NCBI GenBank assembly: GCA_965644295.1
Contig: CBFFRP010000426.1
Span: 248,001 to 312,000, forward strand
Reading direction: 5' to 3'
DNA from: Paraphysomonas bandaiensis
Lineage: Eukaryota; Chrysophyceae
DNA: 64,000 nucleotides
The position numbers were made by a program, and so were the translations under genes. Below are positions 57,827-64,000 of the stretch, piece after piece. Under the pieces are notes generated by a model. The model saw nothing but the letters and a program-made list of their open reading frames with translations. It ran no database searches and was not told where the DNA came from. Numbering within the stretch: position 1 is the first letter of the stretch; every line of letters begins with the position of its first letter.

Positions 57827-58657
57827 TTATGCAGTATCAGTATTATCATATGATAAGTACTCAACCCATGGAATACATTCGTCTATGCCACGAAGGAAAG
57901 AGTCCGGATCATTAACTACAAACTCTAATTCATGTTCTCTAAACGCTGCGACATACTTCACTTCAGAATAACCAAGCCTACAGAGTAATAAACGAACAAC
58001 AATGTTGAACATATTTTACATATATAATTTGCACTCACTTCTTAAACAGTTTCAGGGATGCTTCATTCTGTTCGTTAATTTTGCAATAGAAGTTTTTTAC
58101 ACCAAGAGATTTCACTGCATAATGCATCATTAACTGAACGGCCTCTCTACCACACCCTTGTCGTCGACTACTTTCCTCAGCAATCATAACATCAATCTCT
58201 ACTCTGTGCTCATCATCGTAATCATTGAAAAATATATTTACATCCCCTATCATCACTTCGTTGGTTCTCACCGCGTCATCTAATGGCTGAGGTTTCTGTA
58301 AAACAATGAAGGTACATTCTGTAAATCGATGAACATATTATTCCAGTCAATATGTTGTGGATGATTTTACTTTTAGGATCGTCTCTCCATGAGGCTTGCA
58401 TATCGTATTCTTCTTGCAATGTTAATGGTTCTGAAGCCGTCATTTCCAGTATATATGGATCTATTAACCATAAGTAATGTTGAATTACTATTATGCAATA
58501 TATAAACCTTGCATCCAACCTGAACAATACAATAATTAGATATCTATGATATATATATATATATACTCCTACCGTGATATGTATCAACGTGTTTTCTACA
58601 ATACGGCACGAGATGAACCAGAGAACCACATATTGACACTTCTGCGTTGTCTCGCAT
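57827..58657 (-). CDS. NAT9: N-acetyltransferase 9-like protein (GNAT fold) with 12-nt microexon
   Basis: Exons are 58573-58657, 58508-58519, 58371-58460, 58039-58318 and 57827-57977, giving 205 aa, the normal NAT9 length. The sequence follows NAT9 closely: HLVPYCRKHVDTYHGWMQDP, LEMTASEPLTLQEEYDMQAS, KCTFIVLQK, MIGDVNIFFND, VEIDVMIAEESSRRQGCGRE (acetyl-CoA loop), NFYCKINEQNEASLKLFKKL and GYSEV. The second exon is only 12 nt (GTTGGATGCAAG) and supplies the middle of the conserved YHxWM segment. NAT9 is a microtubule-associated acetyltransferase-like protein in animals; whether it acetylates a protein here is unknown. It is divergent from the LAMTOR4-like gene. Confidence 0.92.
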
Positions 58658-59147
58658 CCTCTTAATTGTCTTGAACTGAGTAATGATACTATTCGTGTTG
58701 TTTATCTGATTGTTCCATATATATATATATATATATATGCTGTACATGCTGTATGTACACCAGAGTATGTATGTACAGTACTGTATCACTGTATCCATAT
58801 GTACATATTGTACAGCAGTGGTGTGTATGTATGTATACCGTATATGGGTACATATATGAGGACTACCACATTAAATACTGGTCAGAATACACCATTGCTA
58901 TAGTATCATCTTCTGTATAGTGGTATACTGTACTGTATATATACAGGAATACTGCCAGATATACATATGTATATACACTGCTCTGCAGACTATACATCCA
59001 GCTGACTCACTGAGTGATACACACATATGCACCTCAGCTCAGTGCACTCCACTATATTTACAAGGCAGTATAGTCTCCCCATAACTAATATCGAATATCT
59101 ACAATATATATCTCATATTATCTCAGTAACACTACTAGATATAACAA
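58658..59147. promoter_or_regulatory. Divergent promoter between NAT9 and LAMTOR4-like genes
   Basis: This 490-base region holds a TA run (about 58718-58738), GCTGTACATGCTGTATGTAC (58739-58758) and TGTACAGCAGTGG (about 58809-58821). The TACAGCAGT word matches other promoters in this window. Confidence 0.5.
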
Positions 59148-59478
59148 ATGGACGTCGAATTGGAACACGTTCCATCACAAATAGGAACCGCTATCTTGAA
59201 TATAAGGAATGGGTCTATATTAAAAGTATCTGGTGAATTGGATAGTGACTCTGGAAGGATACAATGTGGAAGTCTCTATCAAATTATGCTTGTAAGTTGT
59301 TATTGTTTCTTATGGAATGGTTCTGATGTATGTTGTATTATAGGATAGTGCCAAATGTGTAGACGATGAACCAGTGCGAAGAATCTCTGTAATTTTTGGC
59401 ACTCACAAATTTATAATGACGGCTGCCAGGCAACATTTATACATTGTTAAAGTTCATGCTTCCGAATCAGACATGTAG
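59148..59478 (+). CDS. LAMTOR4: LAMTOR4-like Ragulator subunit (roadblock fold)
   Basis: Two exons (59148-59291 and 59344-59478) with a 52-nt intron give 92 aa, close to the 99 aa of animal LAMTOR4. The pattern LEHVPSQIGTAILN, ILKVSGELDSDSG, RRISVIFGTHKFIMTAARQH and LYIVKVHA follows LAMTOR4 (LExIPxQxGxLVL, SGDLxND, RLSVxFGxH and xxVVK). LAMTOR4 and LAMTOR5 form one of the two roadblock pairs of Ragulator, which anchors Rag GTPases to the lysosome. RagA is in the same window (13051-14190). Small roadblock proteins are divergent, so the exact subunit is probable and not certain. Confidence 0.72.
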
Positions 59479-59789
59479 CTTATCCATGAAAGACAATGAC
59501 AACATCAGGCAGCTCAACGTAGTGTTGTTATTTCCATGGCTGCATTCTATTCGTATTCTCTTGTTAGTATGTTTGAAATGAAAAGTAAATTTTTGAATAC
59601 AGCGAGTTAACATATCATTTATTTATTTTATCATTGAGGTGGAAACGACTTATGTTTGGGATTTACTAAGGCACAAGTTATCAAGCTGTGATTAACCACC
59701 ATATTTCGATTATGCAAATATCTTATAGTATGAATCATGTAGTTAATGGCTGTTTATTTAGCAAGAGTCAGAACCAGATTAGTAGCTAT
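59479..59789. other. Intergenic AT-rich sequence
   Basis: 3' flank of the LAMTOR4-like gene; nothing further recognised. Confidence 0.35.
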
Positions 59790-59930
59790 ATGACAAACTA
59801 GCCAAGCTAGATAAACATCTACTATTTACTAACTAGTGCAAACTCTTATATCCTACTATTTAGTGCTACGATAACTGCTTGTGCGTCGCCGCAAGCACCA
59901 AGGTGCTACCTTTCTCGCTATATTCATAGA
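59790..59930 (-). repeat. Dispersed repeat, copy E (truncated)
   Basis: Only the 3' part of the element is present, in inverse orientation: ACCTTGGTGCTTGC, GACGCACAAGCAG, AAATAGTAGGATAT and GCACTAGTTAGT are recognisable. It is the most diverged copy. Confidence 0.65.
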
Positions 59931-60639
59931 TCTCTGTGTAGGGAACGTTGTTCAACGTGCAACATGACAAGTGAAAGCAGTGATCTAAGTCTACTATTAC
60001 CACAACACATATCTACACATACATTGTGTGCACTTTGCATCGGGGGCTGCCTTATGTGCCTCACGGCAGGCACCAGGGGAAGCAGCAATATACACTTCTG
60101 AGTTTGGCAATCTGGTGGTCTTCTCTTAAGTGTTATGGTTGAAGGTTTTGCAAAACGTGGATCTACAGTGGAGAAGCGTCGGAATCGGCTCTTTTGCTGT
60201 CTTAGCCAGTAGCTTTATATAACATTCTGTTGCGAGATATGTATCGAAGTAATATAAGAAATAAATTTGTCAATATAGTGCAAGATAAGCAACAGCGTAA
60301 AATAACACTTATATACTTCGCACTTACTGCAATTGCTTCCCATACTCATGACAAGTTTTACAGCGAAGTTTAGTTTCAGGAGAAAAATGTTTTGTATTGT
60401 CTTATATTGTTTCTCCTAAACGCACTGCACTCTAAACAGATAAATAAAGTTAGAGAATCACTGCTGCCGACAAATACACATGGATAGGATTAATCAGTCA
60501 GTGCAGGATCTTTAGTTCGACGCAAAAAAGTGAGTCTAGAATTACCCATACAGCAGTCTAGTAGGCGCAATGTTGTATGTCAAGGCGCACAACACCAGAT
60601 ATGTTGATGCTGTTAGTTTTTTAGATATGCTGCTGAGCC
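59931..60639. other. Intergenic sequence
   Basis: About 700 bases, slightly richer in GC around 60020-60110. No open frame or RNA was recognised. It may be degenerate retroelement sequence leading into the RNase H remnant that follows. Confidence 0.3.
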
Positions 60640-61095
60640 AACTTTGGCTAGATGCGAATTAATGAGCCACCTCTTGCAGTTGGGAAAGGGATCCTATTTA
60701 GTGGCACCAGATTTGACAAGCTGATTGGAAGTGTTGTGTCACGCTGTACCACGACTGGATACATTGTGTTTGTTGCAGCAGGTGAACCACTCACCTGGCA
60801 GTCCATTTCAAAGACCACCGAATCGAACGTATCAATGCAATGTGAGTATCAGGCTATATAAGCTTTAAGTTTGTATGCAGGAACTAGTGTTGTTTGGAGG
60901 TACGTGGTGATGAGAGAGCATGTAGATCCAGTTGGTCCATTTAGTACAGTGGCACTGTATCATGGTAGTACTGATGATCAAACTGCTGATATTGTACCTA
61001 ATCTCTGCGTGGTGTCTTTTATGATAAGCATCAAAAAAGGTGTCCAGGCGAAGATCAGAAATGTACTAAAGAAGGTATCAGAGAAATGTTTATAA
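60640..61095 (+). mobile_element. Decayed copia-like RNase H / 3' end of pol
   Basis: Frame 1 (60652-60861) reads TTTGYIVFVAAGEPLTWQSI then MQCEYQAI, which fits the copia RNase H pattern (STSGYVF-AGGPISWxSKKQ ... SSxEAEYxA). Frame 2 (60871-61095) reads VMREHVDPVGPFSTVALYHG then STDDQTADIVP, which fits the HFIRExV...STxDQxADIxTK end of pol. A stop and frame change separate them, so it is a pseudogene. No flanking LTR was defined. Confidence 0.6.
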
Positions 61096-61753
61096 AAGTG
61101 GCAGAAGATCATAAGCCTAAGGCTAGCTGAAATGTCGGAGTCAAACGTCCACTATTTAGCTTTCAGTGGTTTCGTATCAGTCAGTTATGTCGTTTGATGT
61201 TTGATGTAAATACTTCAGCTAAAAGTTTGAATTGAGAAGAAGTGTTGAGTTTTGCTGTCCGTGAGTAATTAAAATCCGTATTTCTATATTATTTGAACTT
61301 GTATAATATCATCGTTACTTGTATAATATATAATACTATAGTGATTAACAGCACTACATAAACTAATATATATGATCTGAATCATGTGTGTGAATCGCCT
61401 GCATGAGATCGTGTCTATCTAAGAACTATAATATTGATTGGTAGTTGAGAGAATATAAATTGTAAAGAATACCAATGAATGATATGGGCTATGATGATTT
61501 TAACTTCAATAATAGATTACTGTGTGACTTCAAGTTCAAGTATTTCAGTGTAAGTATTTCACATTTAAAAACTATCAAATATTGATAAAGTAGGGATACA
61601 ATTTTAACCTGCAATGTCTTCTTCCTTATCTAATTACTATTCATTAAAAAACAATCGCTTGACAATTAACATCAGAACACAAGCTGATACCAAGCATGTT
61701 ATTAATTACATATAGTTGTCGACATAAATTGGCCATCCTACCAAAAAGATCTG
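61096..61753. other. Intergenic AT-rich sequence
   Basis: About 660 bases with no supported feature; the right part is the likely 3' UTR of the DRC8-like gene. Confidence 0.4.
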
Positions 61754-62242
61754 TTATGTATTCAACTTTTTCGTCATCAGAGCGATATAATCTTCATAAT
61801 ATACATTTCCTGTTTCAGGATCTTTGGCAATCTGAAAGAACTGCTCCAGTTCTTTCGGGCGGAACGGAGTCCCTTTGGCTGTAAGCAAATCTTCGAGAAC
61901 ATCAGCCGATATGAAACCTGTGTTGTTGGTGTCAATAGTTCGAAACGCCTGAAGCAATAAGTCTCCGGAATCAGGTTCACACTCTTTTGATGCCAATATT
62001 CGCAGCATAACCTTTTCAAACTTCGAGTATTGCACAAACCCTGATGGTTCATCATCTTGCATTTCAGGTAGTATCTCTTTAACCAACATCTTCTCAGTGG
62101 GAAAGGCACCAAGAGCTCTCATTATTGTACCCACTTCCTCATTAATAACGGAATCACTTTTCTCTTTATCAAATAAATCAAATGTTTCCCTTATTTTCCG
62201 CTGTGTTTCAGCTGTCCACTGTTCTGTTCTTTGAGTTGTCAT
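61754..62242 (-). CDS. EFCAB2: EFCAB2/DRC8-like EF-hand protein of the dynein regulatory complex
   Basis: A single exon encodes 162 aa, the usual length. The order matches EFCAB2/DRC8: RETFDLFDKEKSDSVINEEV then GTIMRALGAFPTEKMLVKEI, EPSGFVQYSKFEKVMLRIL, LLLQAFRTIDTNNTGFIS, TAKGTPFRPKELEQFF and DPETGNVYYEDYIALM. Four EF-hand units can be seen, several lacking a full Ca2+-binding set. DRC8 belongs to the nexin-dynein regulatory complex that couples doublet microtubules in motile flagella. Centrin or calmodulin are less good fits because of the PTE and FRPKELEQF signatures. It implies a motile flagellum in this organism. Confidence 0.82.
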   Translation of the reverse strand: MTTQRTEQWTAETQRKIRETFDLFDKEKSDSVINEEVGTIMRALGAFPTEKMLVKEILPEMQDDEPSGFVQYSKFEKVMLRILASKECEPDSGDLLLQAFRTIDTNNTGFISADVLEDLLTAKGTPFRPKELEQFFQIAKDPETGNVYYEDYIALMTKKLNT

Positions 62243-62990
62243 TTGTGTTATTTTTCAAGATAATTTGTTTAATTAGAAGTGACTTACACTCCTGTATGCT
62301 AATAATACAAATCACGAATAAAGATGATAGAAGAAGAGATTCAATATGGTCTTTATTAGTGTTACTGCTCGAGATATATTTGCAATATGATGGCAGTATG
62401 GTCATGATAATTATGCTCTATAAAGACACTGTGCAGACTGCTTATGTATGTATATATGTATGTATTTTACGTATGGATGTTATGTACGTATGATGTACAT
62501 GTATGTATGATATGTTGTATAGTGAAACTGACTACGAACTATGGGAGTGTACTGTATATGCATGTATATATATGAGCATACATACTGACAACTAGTGTAC
62601 AGGAGGAGCAGCAGGTTTTTGGCTAACGAGGGTTTGTATATGACAAAAGCGTTTCATACATACACATACATACACAGACATACATACACAGACATACACA
62701 GACATACATATGCGTGCATGTCCATCTATAGATACATACATACATATGAGATTGTAAGTCTCAGCTTGCATCAGAACTAGAGGAACAATAAACCTACTAC
62801 CAAACACTTGACGTAACCATAGGAAACACTATCTGAATGCAGTCATCTATGTATTAACTCTCTCCTTATCTTGCAATATATCTACTCTTATATATATACA
62901 CTCTCATAGAACTGTATCCACATAAACATATATACATATCTGTATACACTCACCTCTAACCTCTTCACTATCACACTCTATTAATTAATT
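62243..62990. promoter_or_regulatory. Divergent promoter between DRC8-like and coiled-coil genes
   Basis: About 750 bases between opposite start codons. It contains imperfect (ATAC)n and (GACATACA)n stretches at 62658-62710 and TATATA words. No exon was seen. Confidence 0.4.
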
Positions 62991-64000
62991 ATGCAGAATA
63001 GATTAGTCATCGACCATTCAATAGACTCACCAGCAGCAGGCTCTCTATCATCCCCAAGTTTCAGTCCACAAAAATCATTAAGTATGAAACTTAGAGCTGA
63101 GTCTACACTAATCTCTCGTCCTAACTCCACTATGTCACGTACACTTCCGAAAGTGACGAAACGACGATCATCTAATATTCATCTTCCTGTGAAAATACCC
63201 AAATCAGATGTAGCAAAGATGTATGAAAAGTTGAGTGGTTTGTATGAGACTGAAGGATTTGAATCATTCCCTTCCCGTGGTGCTATAATGCACCCCTCAA
63301 CTGTTTGTGTTCGATGTGCAAGCCATGCATCTCTCTGTGTGCCATGTGCTGATACTCTTGCCCAAGAAGCTGTAGGCTTCTTTCGAAAGTCCCAGGCTGT
63401 AGGGGCATATCACCTGTTTGACAATGCAATCAAACAAGCTGGGGCTTCGAAGGTTGTTCGATTTATTGTATTTCGATGCTGGAAAAATACTGTACGTCGT
63501 ATATCATACAATAGAGGCCAGAGGGAGAAAATGACGTCAAAAGTGTATTTTTTCCGTGTTCTTAGGGAGCCATTCGCGAGTTGGGTAAAATTCACTAGAG
63601 AATGTCAGACCGAGCGACGAGAAAAACGCATTGAACAATTAGAGGATAAAGTAAAAGTATTAGAGCAAACAGTAAATAAGTTTTCAATGGAGAAGGCCGC
63701 GGCAGAAAAGCAGGTATGTTGTGCGTATGTACAAATATTGTTTGTGGCATTTGGTAATACATTTTCAGATTAAGCAATTGCTTATCATTAAATCAAAGAA
63801 TGAAGAGGCAGCTGAGGCACAAAGACAACACATTGCTTCACTGGACGATACGATAAAGCTAGAACGCTCACGAGTTATTCGTTTGTCGCAGTTGTTGAGC
63901 GAAACAACACCACGTTTTGTGAACCTCGTTAAGGCATCGTCGAAAAGTACTCTGAACGGCAGCGTCAGACATATTAACCTTACACATGGTATGAACGTTT
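62991..64000 (+). CDS. Coiled-coil protein with Cys-pair motif, 3' end outside window
   Basis: Exon 1 is 62991-63713 and exon 2 starts at 63769 and is open to the window edge; the intron is 55 nt. Residues 1-70 are Ser/Arg-rich and disordered. Residues about 103-125 contain VCVRCASHASLCVPCADTLA, two CxxC pairs that could bind zinc. Next come two Phe/Trp-centred helices (FRCWKNTV, FASWVKF) that resemble SFI1-like spacing, and a coiled coil begins at about 210 (RIEQLEDKVKVLEQTVNKFS) and continues into exon 2. Similar proteins are common in flagellated protists, but I cannot name the family. The divergent partner is DRC8-like, which fits a flagellar or basal-body role as a guess. Confidence 0.75.

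Noticed and set aside
4734-59930. Regularly recurring repeats as a CRISPR-like array
   Set aside because: The copies are long, widely spaced, in both orientations and in a eukaryotic setting; there are no short uniform spacers.

Overview
This is nuclear DNA from a unicellular eukaryote. It contains a spliceosomal U2 snRNA, and most genes are interrupted by very short GT-AG introns, mostly about 46-60 nt with a few of 85-180 nt. TAA, TAG and TGA all serve as ordinary stops. A dynein-regulatory-complex subunit (DRC8/EFCAB2-like), MORN/LRR and coiled-coil proteins point to a flagellated or ciliated protist. Ragulator/Rag, BEACH, RRP6 and NAT9 genes are general eukaryotic genes. I cannot place it more precisely. 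A stramenopile-like style of coiled-coil protein at the right edge is only a hint.

Layout, left to right. MgtE/SLC41-type Mg2+ transporter (520-1367, -). Unknown 5-exon gene (2040-4422, +). Arf-like GTPase carrying two tandem copies of an extra C-terminal domain (5221-7051, -). RRP6/EXOSC10-like protein whose catalytic Asp residues are replaced (9048-12383, -), head-to-head with RagA/Gtr1 (13051-14190, +). FkbM-type methyltransferase (15453-16427, -) head-to-head with a TLC-domain membrane protein (16884-17546, +). Unknown basic protein (18295-19313, -) head-to-head with a Notum/pectin-acetylesterase-like hydrolase (19663-21305, +). PRPP synthetase (22241-23425, -) and an (ACAT)n microsatellite. 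Unknown protein with a weak EF-hand-like region (24193-26246, +). A 2.7-kb gene-poor stretch with two dispersed repeats. A 17-exon WW-CxxC-MORN-LRR protein (28941-32276, -) head-to-head with a giant BEACH/WD40 protein (32820-45837, +). Decayed Ty1/copia-like fragments (46354-48870). A 10-exon RhoGEF (DH-PH) fused to a calpain-III-like region and EF hands (49775-53007, -). U2 snRNA (53410-53610, +) followed by a large inverted repeat (53714-55430). A TKL-like kinase with DFE instead of DFG (55857-57133, +). NAT9 with a 12-nt microexon (57827-58657, -) head-to-head with a LAMTOR4-like Ragulator subunit (59148-59478, +). A copia RNase H remnant. DRC8/EFCAB2 (61754-62242, -) head-to-head with a coiled-coil protein that runs off the window (62991-64000, +).

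How the genes relate. This is a eukaryotic gene neighbourhood and not an operon, so links are functional and not transcriptional. RagA and the LAMTOR4-like protein both belong to the lysosomal nutrient-sensing machinery. The BEACH protein, the Arf-like GTPase and the RhoGEF belong to membrane-traffic and cytoskeleton control. DRC8 and the right-edge coiled-coil protein suggest a motile flagellum. Divergent gene pairs share short AT-rich promoters, several of which carry ACTGCTGTA-like words. I rebuilt exon structures by eye from GT-AG sites and codon phase; for all multi-exon models that are complete in the window the summed exon lengths are divisible by three.
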